Shown here: piece after piece, positions 27,624 to 36,864 of the stretch
Position numbering within the stretch: position 1 is the stretch's first letter
Layout: each line of letters begins with the position of its first letter
Source: Lewinellaceae bacterium
GTDB lineage: Bacteria > Bacteroidota > Bacteroidia > Chitinophagales > Saprospiraceae
Assembly: GCA_016713985.1 (NCBI GenBank)
Contig: JADJOD010000010.1
Span: forward strand, 1-64,000
Length of the DNA: 64,000 nucleotides
Direction: 5' to 3'
Notes under the pieces: generated by a model
The model's input: the letters and a program-made list of their open reading frames with translations, nothing else
Database searches by the model: none
What the model was told of the DNA's origin: nothing
Position numbers and translations under genes: made by a program

Positions 27624-28903
27624 TTCAGATCGTAATCCCCGTTGAGGTCGCGCACGGCGATATCGGGCTGACTGAGCAGGGCCTGCATTATGACGCCGTC
27701 GCCGCCGTCGTTGAGCGTGATCTTTTCGTTCGTTTTGGCGTAAGCCAGCGAGCCGCCGACCTTGAACCAGTTTTTTACCTGGTTATCGAGGCTCACCCGC
27801 GCGGTGTAGCGGTCGAAATTGGAACCGATCACGATGCCGTCCTGCTGGAAAAAACCGCCCGAAACGGCGTAGCTGGTTTTGTCCGTGCCGCCGATGACGG
27901 AAAGTTGGTGGCTGTGCATGCCGGCTGCCTGGAAAATTTCATCCTGCCAATCGGTGCCGGTACCCAGCAGGGAAGGGTCGAGGTAATGCTGGTTGGGCTG
28001 TAGCCCCAGGTCGTTCGAAATTTGCAACTGATAATCGGCGTATTGTTGCAAGTTCATCATTTCCAGTTTGTTCGGCAAAGACTGGTTGCCGTAAAAACCG
28101 TTGTAGGAAATTTTGCTTTCGCCTTTTTTGCCGCGCCGGGTGGTGATGAGTACCACGCCGTTGGCCGCCCGCGCACCGTAAATGGCCGAAGCGGAAGCGT
28201 CTTTTAACACCTCGATGCTGACGATGTCGTTCGGGTTGATGGTGGACAGCGGATTTACGCGGTTTTGCCCGTTGGCGCCACCGGCCCAGTCGAACCCGGC
28301 TACCGATACGCCGTCGCCCTGGAAAGGAATGCCGTCGATCACGTACAGCGGCTCACTCGAACCGGTGATCGAGTTGGCGCCCCGAATCCGGATGGAAGCC
28401 GCGCCGCCCGGCTGCCCGGAGTTTTGTGTCACCTGTACCCCTGCCACACGCCCTTGCAGCGCCTGGTCGAGGTTAGTGACCACCGAACTTCTCAATTGTT
28501 CTTCACTCACCGACGACACGGCGCCGGTCAGATCGCTTCTTTTCTGGGTGCCGTAACCGACCACCACGACTTCGTTGAGGACCGCATTCTGGCTGAGTTT
28601 GATATCCACCCGGGAGCCGTCGGCGGGTACGGTGACCGTTTGGTCCAGGTGACCGGTGTAGTTGAACGTGAGGCGTTCACCCGGCATCGCTTTGATACTG
28701 TAAGCGCCGTAGGCATCGGTGCTGGCGCCCCGGTCGGTTGTGTTCACGACGCGGATCGTGACGCCTGCCAGCGGCTCGCCGGCCTCGTCGGTCACGATCC
28801 CGCGGATATCGAGCATTTGGGCGGAAAGGACGGTGCTGCAGAACAACGCGAGCGCGCTGAATATCCACCTTCGTCCTCCTGGTGATAAAGAGAATTGCAT
28901 CAT
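27596..28903 (-). CDS. SusC/RagA TonB-dependent transporter, N-terminal part (frame-separated)
   Basis: The 435-residue fragment begins with a signal peptide (residues ~1-27, ending VLSAQ). Next comes the carboxypeptidase-regulatory-like domain (GIVTDEAGEPLAGVTIRVV), the TonB box region, and the plug domain with GAVSSVSEEQLRSS and the SusC signature LKDASASAIYGARAANGVV at ~225-245. The frame ends at LKWVLTTTTV, where the next frame picks up the barrel. It is the first gene of the minus-strand mannan operon. A candidate -7 element CACCTTTG lies near 28970 on the minus strand, but it is weak. Confidence 0.87.
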   Translation of the reverse strand: MMQFSLSPGGRRWIFSALALFCSTVLSAQMLDIRGIVTDEAGEPLAGVTIRVVNTTDRGASTDAYGAYSIKAMPGERLTFNYTGHLDQTVTVPADGSRVDIKLSQNAVLNEVVVVGYGTQKRSDLTGAVSSVSEEQLRSSVVTNLDQALQGRVAGVQVTQNSGQPGGAASIRIRGANSITGSSEPLYVIDGIPFQGDGVSVAGFDWAGGANGQNRVNPLSTINPNDIVSIEVLKDASASAIYGARAANGVVLITTRRGKKGESKISYNGFYGNQSLPNKLEMMNLQQYADYQLQISNDLGLQPNQHYLDPSLLGTGTDWQDEIFQAAGMHSHQLSVIGGTDKTSYAVSGGFFQQDGIVIGSNFDRYTARVSLDNQVKNWFKVGGSLAYAKTNEKITLNDGGDGVIMQALLSQPDIAVRDLNGDYDLKWVLTTTTV

Positions 28904-29124
28904 AACGGATAGATTGTTTAGTGATTGGCCGCTAAAAGCGTATTATGACCAAAGGTGGGTGGCCAATTCCCAATATCCGGGGGGTAAACCGTTCAAATAG
29001 GAGGGGTAAATTTTACAGTTGACCATTTTTTCCAATAAAAGATCGGTATTGAACAAATAAACCCCGCTGATTGATCGGTTTGCCCCCCTTGCCGTCGCGT
29101 TGCAAGGGCGTCTTTTGCATCGGC

Positions 29125-29395
29125 CCCCGTAGCGCGGACTTCAGTCCGCTTTGTAACCCCCGTAGTGCGGACTTCAGTCCGCCACGATCGTATATTGAAA
29201 ACCCGGACTGAAGTCCGGACTACGCACATAAAACCCGGACTGAAGTCCGGACTACGCACATAAAACCCGGACTGAAGTCCGGACTACGCACATAAAACCC
29301 GGACTGAAGTCCGGACTACGCACATAAAACCCGGACTGAAGTCCGGGCTACGCACATAAAACCCGGACTGAAGTCCGGGCTACGCATATTGCTTC
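29125..29395. repeat. Palindromic TTCAG/TGAAG repeat cluster with six perfect 32-bp tandem units
   Basis: Two copies of GCGGACTTCAGTCCGC at about 29135 and 29167 are followed by six head-to-tail 32-bp units from 29198 to 29389. Each unit contains CCCGGACTGAAGTCCGG plus ACTACGCACATAAAA. The last two units differ at one base (A to G). The cluster fills most of the gap between the divergent SusC and GH5-like genes. There are no spacers and no cas genes, so it is not a CRISPR. The same palindrome, inverted, is at 18428-18478. Confidence 0.9.
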
Positions 29396-29477
29396 ATACG
29401 ATAATGGTTTTAGATCAGAGGAAAAGCTGTAGCAATACGGCTTTCTTTTTTACTTTTCACGCGAAATTCCGACTCCT

Positions 29478-29939
29478 ATGAAAATTGCCCTCCTCCTCGC
29501 TCTCCAAACCTCAATCGTGCTTATGGCATCCCGGACAACACTTGCACAGGCGCCCGTTATCACCTCGGCCACCCCGGCTGCCGGGGTGGTGGAACAATGG
29601 GATAAATTTGAAATCAACCTGGATATCGCCGCCAACTGGTCGAACCCCTACGATTACGACGAAATCCGGGTGACCGGTACCTTCACGGCTCCGGATGGCC
29701 AGGTGACGACGGTGGACGGCTTTTTTATGCAGGAATACACGATCGCAAACGAACAAACGGGCGCCGTCAACCCGGTAGGCCCAGGCCGTTTTAAAGTTCG
29801 TTTTTCCCCGGCCAGCCCGGCGCCTGGAAATATATACTTTCCTGTACAAATGCTTCTGGAACAGGTAATTATCCCGAACAAACCTTCACCGCCACTCCGC
29901 CTTCACCCGGTAACAAAGGTTTTGTCCGGAGCGACATGA
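29478..29939 (+). CDS. GH5-like secreted hydrolase, N-terminal part with DUF5060 (frame-separated)
   Basis: The signal peptide begins MKIALLLALQTSIVLMASRT. After it, residues ~27-115 form a DUF5060-type beta-sandwich (VEQWDKFEINLDI and DEIRVTGTFTAPDG). This domain precedes GH5/GH-A catalytic domains in Bacteroidota. The frame is lost at about 29826. In the shifted frame the text continues as WKYILSCTNASGTGNYPEQT, the expected end of this domain, and runs straight into the catalytic part. One missing base explains it. Confidence 0.8.
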   Translation: MKIALLLALQTSIVLMASRTTLAQAPVITSATPAAGVVEQWDKFEINLDIAANWSNPYDYDEIRVTGTFTAPDGQVTTVDGFFMQEYTIANEQTGAVNPVGPGRFKVRFSPASPAPGNIYFPVQMLLEQVIIPNKPSPPLRLHPVTKVLSGAT

Positions 29940-31867
29940 CCAATTACCTGCACTTCGACAACAACGAACAATACATCCCCATCGGGGAAAATATCTGCTG
30001 GTACCAGGGCAATCCTTATGTGGATTATAAAAAATGGCTGACCCAACTGTCGGACAACGGCGGCAATTTTTTCCGCCTCTGGCAGTGCCACTGGGGCCTC
30101 GGGCTGGAGTGGAAAAACAACGTGAGCGGCTTCAGCGGCTTGCGCAAATACAAACAAAACACGGCGTTTTACACCGACTGGCTGCTCGATTTTTGTGCCG
30201 AAAAGGGTATTTACCTGATGTATTGCCTCCAACACCACGGGCAGGTGTCGTCCAATGTGAACCCCAACTGGGGGGAAAATCCCTACAACTCGGCCAACGG
30301 CGGCCCTTGCGCCAATACCTGGGACTTTTTTACCAACACAGCAGCGAAAAACCACGTTAAAAACCGTTACCGGTACATGATGGCGCGTTGGGGATATTCC
30401 CGCCAGATCATGAGCTGGGAATTGTTCAATGAAGTAGACTGGACGGACCAGTTTGCCACTAAAAAAGGCGAGGTGGCGGCCTGGCACGACGAAATGGCCG
30501 CCTATCTCATCGACAAGGACCCGAACCGGCACCTCGTCAGCACCAGTTTCGCGCAGGATTTTTACGAACCTTCGGTCTGGAACCAACCGAATATCGACTT
30601 CACGCAGACGCACTATTACATCGAAACACCCAACCTCGAACGGGCGCTCGCCAACGGAGTCCGCAAGTACCTCAGCGATTTCGGGAAACCCACGATCAAC
30701 GCCGAATTCGGCCTCACGACTTCCGGAACCGGGCTTTCCACCCTCGACCCCGACGGCATTCACCTGCACAACTGCCTGTGGGGTTCCCTGTTCGCCGGCG
30801 CGATGGGCACGGGCGCCACCTGGTGGTGGGACAACTACGTCGAACCCAAAAACCTGTACCATCATTTTGCCCCGGTAACGGCAGTGGTACAACAGATCCC
30901 GTTCCAGGCAGCCAACCTGATGCCTGCTCCGGGATACACCACGGGGGTTCCGGCCGACCTTTCGCTGACGCCGTCGCTCGGCTGGTCCGCGTTGGCCGAT
31001 ACCTCGTTTACCATCGACGCAGGCGGGACCGTCACACCCGCAGGTGCGAGTTTGAGTCAGTATTTGTACGGCTCCTTGTGGAATACACAATACAGAAGGC
31101 CACCCGTATTTCACGTCACCCATCCCACAGGCGGGCTTTTTAAGGTCAAAACCGGCGGACAAACGGGCCAGTCGCCCAAAATCGCCATCTGGCTCGACGG
31201 TGTGAAGGTGCTCGAACAAAACGGGCTGGTCAACCAGACCTACCAGATCAGCATACCCGCCGGCGATCACACCATCCAGGTAGACAACACCGGCACCGAC
31301 TGGATTTCGATCTCGGGATATACGTTTGCCGGACTCGGCTCCGCTGTCGACGTGTACCTGTTGAAGTCGCCGGGACAAGACAAAATGGCCGGATGGGCGC
31401 TCAATAACAGTTATACCCACGCCTATATCAACACCAACGGACTACCCGTTCCGGCTTCCGGCGCCTCGCTGACCGTCCCGAATGTAAAAAACGGCGCCTA
31501 CAACGCCCGCCTGTATAATTGCCTGACAGGCAATCTGATATCCACAGAACCGGTATCCGTAACAAACGGAACCCTGACACTTCCCTTGCCGGACCTGCTT
31601 TGGGATATGGCATTTTTTATTGACGATCAATCGGTTCGGGTAAACGAAGCAGGAAGAGACCAGGCGTTTCAGGTATACCCCAACCCGGCTGCACCGGGCG
31701 CCGTGGTCACGCTGGCATTCGACACGGCGGGAAGCGCTCCTTTGTCCGTCTCGCTGTTGGATATGGAAGGGCGGCCGCTGCGCTCTTTGTTTGCAGGCGA
31801 TACCCCGGGCGGGGCACAGCAGTTGGATATTCCACTTCCGGACGATCTGACCACCGGGGTTTATTAG
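29936..31867 (+). CDS. GH5-like (clan GH-A) secreted glycoside hydrolase with type IX secretion tail
   Basis: This catalytic (beta/alpha)8 part belongs with the gene fragment before it. Acid/base Glu lies in SWELFNEVDW and the nucleophile Glu in INAEFGL; GENICWYQG and NFFRLWQCHW mark the early strands. After ~residue 390 a C-terminal domain follows and then a type IX secretion sorting domain (VYPNPAAPGAVVTLAF, PLSVSLLDMEGRPL). The frame stops with TAG after TTGVY, exactly where sorting domains normally read GVYLVK. The next codons give VKMETGDGRVGV and, with one extra G in the G-run at ~31905-31910, would close as VMVGK at 31929. The enzyme is most likely a surface beta-mannanase or other beta-glycanase; the exact family is unclear. 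Confidence 0.82.
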   Translation: MTNYLHFDNNEQYIPIGENICWYQGNPYVDYKKWLTQLSDNGGNFFRLWQCHWGLGLEWKNNVSGFSGLRKYKQNTAFYTDWLLDFCAEKGIYLMYCLQHHGQVSSNVNPNWGENPYNSANGGPCANTWDFFTNTAAKNHVKNRYRYMMARWGYSRQIMSWELFNEVDWTDQFATKKGEVAAWHDEMAAYLIDKDPNRHLVSTSFAQDFYEPSVWNQPNIDFTQTHYYIETPNLERALANGVRKYLSDFGKPTINAEFGLTTSGTGLSTLDPDGIHLHNCLWGSLFAGAMGTGATWWWDNYVEPKNLYHHFAPVTAVVQQIPFQAANLMPAPGYTTGVPADLSLTPSLGWSALADTSFTIDAGGTVTPAGASLSQYLYGSLWNTQYRRPPVFHVTHPTGGLFKVKTGGQTGQSPKIAIWLDGVKVLEQNGLVNQTYQISIPAGDHTIQVDNTGTDWISISGYTFAGLGSAVDVYLLKSPGQDKMAGWALNNSYTHAYINTNGLPVPASGASLTVPNVKNGAYNARLYNCLTGNLISTEPVSVTNGTLTLPLPDLLWDMAFFIDDQSVRVNEAGRDQAFQVYPNPAAPGAVVTLAFDTAGSAPLSVSLLDMEGRPLRSLFAGDTPGGAQQLDIPLPDDLTTGVY

Positions 31868-31869
31868 GT

Positions 31870-32579
31870 GAAAATGGAGACGGGAGACGGGAGAGTGGGG
31901 GTGCGGGGGGAGTTATGGTGGGGAAGTGAAACAAATGCGAACAGGGCAAAGCCCTTTGGATGGTTTCGCACGAGGCAAAGCCTCGCGCAAGCAGGGGAAC
32001 GCGACGCTTTGCGTCGTGGGGTACCGCTCGATCTCCGCTGCCGCGCCGCGAAAAAATCACAGAAAGTCCTTTAGATGGCCGCTCGCAAGCAGAAACAATC
32101 TCATTCCAGCAGAAGCAGCTTCGCGCCAGCAGAAAACTAACTCACCAACAACACGAACCACCCCACCTACAAACCGGGTCGCCTTCATTTTTTGGCGGAC
32201 TTGTTTACCAAAATGATAAACGAATTCATCTAAAATACGAATGAGGTACTTCAAAACAGGAGTTATTTCACCCTTTTGCCGAATTAATTCATGTGAAGAA
32301 GGAATTGGTTTGGTAAAATTATCAACCCGCTTGCCTCTGATTGAGTGAACCCATGTGAAGAAGGAATTGGTTTGGTAAAATTATCAATCCGCTTGCCTCA
32401 GGTTGAGTGAACCCATCTTTTTGTCGAAATGACCCATGCCGGAGATCAACTATGCGGTGAAAATGATAAATCTGCTAAACTTTTACAAAAGCCTGCTGAC
32501 GCGACGCTTTGCGTCGTGGAGAACCCATCTATCCCTCATACCTCCGCTGACGCGACGCTTTGCGTCGTGGAGTACCCAT
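31870..32579. other. 710-bp intergenic region with several hairpin and direct repeats
   Basis: No convincing gene. It holds the remnant of the type IX tail to 31929. Three copies of the hairpin word GACGCTTTGCGTC follow (near 32000, 32500 and 32551), the last two inside a ~50-bp tandem duplication ending CCCATCTATCCC. A ~60-bp direct repeat starting GAAGAAGGAATTGGTTTGG occurs at about 32295 and 32355. Short open frames here are repeat-derived. The convergent hybrid-sensor gene ends at 32580. Confidence 0.7.
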
Positions 32580-35500
32580 CTATCCCCCATACTCCCCCGG
32601 ATTTACCCCAAACAGCTCCCGGAACCGCTCCCGGAAATACTTCAGGTCTGTAAAACCCACTTTATAGGCTACTTCCGACACGTTGAACTGGTGTGTGGCG
32701 AGCAGTTGGGCCGCCCGTTTCAGGCGGATGTTGCGCAGGAAACTGTTGGGTGTTTCGCCGGTCAGGGCTTTCAGTTTGCGGTAGAGTTGGATGCGGCTCA
32801 TGGCGAGTGAGCGGGCGAGGTCGTCGATGGAGAATTCGCTTTCGTCCATGTGGCGTTCCACGGCGTCGAGTATACGGTGCAGAAATTCCTCGTCAAGGGA
32901 GTTAACGGTGACGGCGGAAGGGGAGAGGTCGAATGATTTACAGAATTTTTCGCGCAGGTTTTCCCGTATCCGGATGAGGTTTTTGACGCGCAAAGCCAGC
33001 AATTGCATACTGAACGGCTTGGTGATATAGTCGTCGGCTCCGGTTTCGAGACCGTCGATTTTATACACCAGCGACGTGCGCGCGGTGAGCAGCACCACCG
33101 GGATATGGCTGGTCAGCAGGTCGCTTTTCAGGCGGCGGCAGAGTTCGATGCCGTCCATACGCGGCATGGCCACATCGCTCAGAACGAGGTCGGGCGAGCC
33201 GGCACGGGCTTTTTCAAGGGCTTCGTCGCCGTCGGAGGCTTCGGTGATGGTGTAGTCGGCGTGCAGGTTTTCACGCAGGTAGGCCCGGATGTCTGCGTTG
33301 TCCTCCACGATCAGCAGGTGGTATCGTTTGCCTTCGGAAGTGGCGGCGGTGTGGCCGGCAGCAGTGTCGCCTGCCGGGTCTTCCGGATCGGCGGGAAGTA
33401 CAAAACGGTCGGAATGTGTTGTCGCGACAGACTCCGGTACAATCTCTTCGGGTTTAAAATGGGCCTTGCCGGAGCGGAGTGTCAGGATGAAGACTGCTCC
33501 TTTTCCCGCGCCGCTTTTTACCGAAACGCTGCCGCCGTGTTGCTCCGCAATACTTTTTACCAACGACAATCCGATGCCCGTGCCGCCGAACAGGGCTTGT
33601 CGCGGCTGGTGGTCACCCTGGTGGAAGGGGTCGAAAATTTTGTCTAAGTGTTCGGCCGGGATTCCGGGACCGGTGTCCGCCACCTCGATTTCCACGGCGC
33701 CGGCCGGTTTGTTCTCGTGGAGCGACAAGTGTACGGTTCCGCCGTCGGGGGTAAATTTGATGGCGTTGGACAGCAGGTTAAAAAACACCTTTTCCATCTG
33801 GTCGCGGTCGATCCAGACTTCGATTTCTTCGTCTTCCGGACTGAAAATCAATGCGATACGGTGCTCGTCGGCTAAGGTTTTGAACGACAGCAGGATCTCC
33901 TGAAGGAAAAAGGCTAAGTTGGTGCGTTCGGCGCGTATTTTCATCAAACCCGCCTCACTTTTCCGGAAATCGAGCAGTTGGCTGATCATGGTGAGCAGCC
34001 GCCCGGCGTTTTGGTACATACGCGTCAGGGTGGTCACCAAGGGCCGGTCGTTGGCTTTTTCCCGGAGCAGTTGTTCGAGCGGACTGATAACCAAAGTCAG
34101 CGGAGTGCGCAATTCGTGGCTGATATTGGTAAAAAACTGGAGTTTCAGGCGGTTGATCTCTTCGGATTGTTCACGTTCCATCCGTTCGAGCGAAAGGCGG
34201 GCCCGGAATTCCGCGCGCAGGTGTGCCAGCCGCCAGCCGCCGTAGAGCATTCCGGCAAAAAGCGCCGTGTAGATGCAATACGCCCACCAGCTCATCCAAA
34301 AGGGCGGCAGCACTCGTATTTTGATCGGCACCGGCTCGCTCCAGACACCGTCGCCGTTGGCCGATTTGACCCAAAAGGTAAATTCCCGGTACGGCAGGTT
34401 GGTATAGTGGGCGAAACGTTTTTCGCTGTCGGTATACACCCAGTCATCGTAGAGGCCTTCTAATTTATAAGCAAAACGGTTCTTTTTCGGCTCGGCGAAG
34501 TGTAAACCCACGAATTCGAACGACAACACGTTTTCCCGGTAATTCAACACGATTTCGCGGGTTTCGGCGATACTTTTTTCCAAAATGGTGCGCCCGTTGT
34601 CCATTTCGCCGATGGGCACCGAGTGGTTGAACAACAAAAAGTCCGAAATCCGGGTCAGGGGCGGCACGCTGTCGGGCCGGATGCCGGCGGGGTCGAAAAG
34701 ACTGATGCCGTTGGCGCCGCCGAATGCCAGCAGCCCCGAGGGCAGGCGGACTGCGCAGTGGTTGGAAAAAAAGTTGTCCTGCAAGCCGTCGAACACGTCG
34801 TATGCCTGTATGTCGGCGCTGCCGTTGTTTTGCAGCTCGATGCTGGCGATCCCGTTTTGGGTGCTGACCCATAAAACGCCCGTTTTGTCTTCCTGAATGG
34901 ACTGGATGATGTCGCTGGGCAAGCCGTTGGTATGGTTAAATACCCGGAAAGTCTGGCTGCCGGGCGCCATCAGGTTGAGTCCGCCGGAGGTACACACCCA
35001 AATCCGGCCCCGGCTGTCTTCAAAAAGTGCGTTGATCTTGTCGTTGCTCAGGCAAGCTTCCTGTCCGGCGGTGAAGCGATAGTGCCGGTCGAGGTGCAGG
35101 GAATTGTCGATGGGGTCGAAGGAACATTTCAGCAAACCGTTGCCGCGGGTGCCGATGAGGAGTTTGGATTGGCCGTTTTCCGTGGTTTCGAGGAACGCCA
35201 CGTTGGGGAAAGCGGTCAGGCTCAGGGGGCCTGCGGTTTGAACGTGCCGGATGCTATTTGTTTTCCGGTCGAACAGTTCGATGCCGCCGTCCCAGAGCCC
35301 CATCCACAAATGATCGCCGCCGGGGTCGTACAGGCACATCACATAATCGTCGTTGATGGATGGCCTGGGGCTGTTTTTGCAAAATTGTTCCAGTTTGGTC
35401 AAACGCCCGCCGCCGGCGGGGATGTCGCGTTCACGTATGCGCAATACACCCGCGCCCTGCGTGGCCAACCAAAGCCAGCCGTCCGCATCGCGCCATACGA

Positions 35501-36782
35501 TGGTGATAAAATTGGCGAAATCCGCCAGCCTGGGTGGCACGAGGCTGTAGTGCCGGAGGCGCCCGGGGCTGGGGTGGCAGGAAACCCGGTTGAGCCCGCC
35601 GTTAACGCCGATCCAGAGGCAGCCCGGTGTGCCGGCGTTGCAGAGGTCCGTGACGATGCTGTTGGCCACGACGCCGGGTTTGTCGAAACGGATACTCCGG
35701 AAGGGTTTGTGGCGCAGATTCAGTTTGTTCACTCCTTTGTCCGTGCCGATCCAGAGTATGCCGGTGCGGTCCTGGTGCAGCGAACGGATGAGGCTGTTAC
35801 CCAGGCTGTTGGGATCGCCCGCTTCGGCAAAAAAGGAGGAAAACCGCCCGGTTTTTGGGTCTAACACATTCAACCCATGGTAGGTGGCGACCCACAAATT
35901 GCCGTCGGATACTTCCAGAAAATCGGGGATGATATTGTTGCTCAACCCGGAACCGGGCGTCGCGCGGTAGGCGGCGGCGATCTGTATAAAGGTGAGGTCG
36001 GCGTCATCGAAACGCACTTTTTTTAAACCCGCTTTGGTGCCGAGCCACAGGGTATTCGGTTCCCGGAGCGCCGGCCGCACACAATAGGCAAAATTATCCA
36101 GCGCAGCGTCTTTTGCGGCAGGGTCAAGGTCGTAATGCCGCAGGTCGTAGTCGCGTTCATTGCGAAATTTCAGCCGGATGAGTCCACGCGCCGTGGCCGA
36201 CCAGATGGAACCGTCGGGTGTTTCACAAATGGAATAGATGTAGTCCGTGGGCGTCCGTTCCGTTTTGCTGGAAGGTATAAAAATGCGCAGGAAGGAATTG
36301 GTTTTTGGGTCGAAGCGGTTCAGTACTTTTTTGGTGCCGATCCAGATGTAGCCGCGACTATCTTCAAAGAGACTCCATACATCGTTGTCGGACAAGGAGT
36401 TGGATTCGTTCGGATTGAACCGGTAATTGACGAATTGTTCTTTTTCCCGGTCGAAGCGGTGGAACCCGGCGCTGATGGTGCCGACCCACAACTGCCCCTG
36501 GCGGTCTTCCAGCAACGACGTCACCTGGTCGCTTTGAAGTCCGTCGGGCTTGCCTGATTCCTGGTGAAAAATACGCACTTTGTAGCCGTCGTAGCGCACC
36601 AACCCCGACCAGGTGCCCAGCCAGAGCACCCCCCGGCTGTCCTGTTTGATACAATTGACAGAACCGTGAGTCAGGCCGATTTCGGAAGGCAACTGCTCGA
36701 AACGATACGCCGCCTGCTGCCCGAAAACGGGGAAGGGCGCAAGCAGCAGTAAAAACAAGCGGCTCAGGAAGGATCGTGTCAT
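32580..36782 (-). CDS. Hybrid two-component system protein (HTCS): sensor, kinase, receiver and AraC regulator in one
   Basis: The ~1400-residue one-protein regulator has a signal sequence (MTRSFLSRLFLLLLAPFP). About 12 Reg_prop beta-propeller strands follow (repeats such as DSRGVLWLGTWSGLVRYDG) and a Y_Y_Y domain (~770-830), which together form the periplasmic sensor. A membrane helix at ~835-855 leads to a HisKA domain with phospho-His in NISHELRTPL and a HATPase domain (GTGIGLSLVKSIAEQHGG). A receiver with phospho-Asp in LVLSDVAMPRMDG and a C-terminal AraC-type HTH (FTDLKYFRERFRELFG) complete it. HTCS proteins in Bacteroidota sense oligosaccharides and switch on the neighbouring polysaccharide locus. 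Here the mannan operon is the obvious target. Start 36782 is preferred; 36794 is also possible. Confidence 0.95.
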   Translation of the reverse strand: MTRSFLSRLFLLLLAPFPVFGQQAAYRFEQLPSEIGLTHGSVNCIKQDSRGVLWLGTWSGLVRYDGYKVRIFHQESGKPDGLQSDQVTSLLEDRQGQLWVGTISAGFHRFDREKEQFVNYRFNPNESNSLSDNDVWSLFEDSRGYIWIGTKKVLNRFDPKTNSFLRIFIPSSKTERTPTDYIYSICETPDGSIWSATARGLIRLKFRNERDYDLRHYDLDPAAKDAALDNFAYCVRPALREPNTLWLGTKAGLKKVRFDDADLTFIQIAAAYRATPGSGLSNNIIPDFLEVSDGNLWVATYHGLNVLDPKTGRFSSFFAEAGDPNSLGNSLIRSLHQDRTGILWIGTDKGVNKLNLRHKPFRSIRFDKPGVVANSIVTDLCNAGTPGCLWIGVNGGLNRVSCHPSPGRLRHYSLVPPRLADFANFITIVWRDADGWLWLATQGAGVLRIRERDIPAGGGRLTKLEQFCKNSPRPSINDDYVMCLYDPGGDHLWMGLWDGGIELFDRKTNSIRHVQTAGPLSLTAFPNVAFLETTENGQSKLLIGTRGNGLLKCSFDPIDNSLHLDRHYRFTAGQEACLSNDKINALFEDSRGRIWVCTSGGLNLMAPGSQTFRVFNHTNGLPSDIIQSIQEDKTGVLWVSTQNGIASIELQNNGSADIQAYDVFDGLQDNFFSNHCAVRLPSGLLAFGGANGISLFDPAGIRPDSVPPLTRISDFLLFNHSVPIGEMDNGRTILEKSIAETREIVLNYRENVLSFEFVGLHFAEPKKNRFAYKLEGLYDDWVYTDSEKRFAHYTNLPYREFTFWVKSANGDGVWSEPVPIKIRVLPPFWMSWWAYCIYTALFAGMLYGGWRLAHLRAEFRARLSLERMEREQSEEINRLKLQFFTNISHELRTPLTLVISPLEQLLREKANDRPLVTTLTRMYQNAGRLLTMISQLLDFRKSEAGLMKIRAERTNLAFFLQEILLSFKTLADEHRIALIFSPEDEEIEVWIDRDQMEKVFFNLLSNAIKFTPDGGTVHLSLHENKPAGAVEIEVADTGPGIPAEHLDKIFDPFHQGDHQPRQALFGGTGIGLSLVKSIAEQHGGSVSVKSGAGKGAVFILTLRSGKAHFKPEEIVPESVATTHSDRFVLPADPEDPAGDTAAGHTAATSEGKRYHLLIVEDNADIRAYLRENLHADYTITEASDGDEALEKARAGSPDLVLSDVAMPRMDGIELCRRLKSDLLTSHIPVVLLTARTSLVYKIDGLETGADDYITKPFSMQLLALRVKNLIRIRENLREKFCKSFDLSPSAVTVNSLDEEFLHRILDAVERHMDESEFSIDDLARSLAMSRIQLYRKLKALTGETPNSFLRNIRLKRAAQLLATHQFNVSEVAYKVGFTDLKYFRERFRELFGVNPGEYGG

Positions 36783-36864
36783 GGTTGTCGGCAAAGGGCG
36801 GGTAAATATAGGAATCTTTGGGCGAGCCTTTGACGAAGACCGGTGCTGAGCGGAGAAACTACCT

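Noticed and set aside
29198..29389. Possible CRISPR array
   Set aside because: The 32-bp units are contiguous, identical and palindromic, with no unique spacers and no cas genes nearby.
29903..31420. 505-codon minus-strand open frame
   Set aside because: It is the antisense shadow of the GH5-like gene; composition and lack of any family pattern argue against it.
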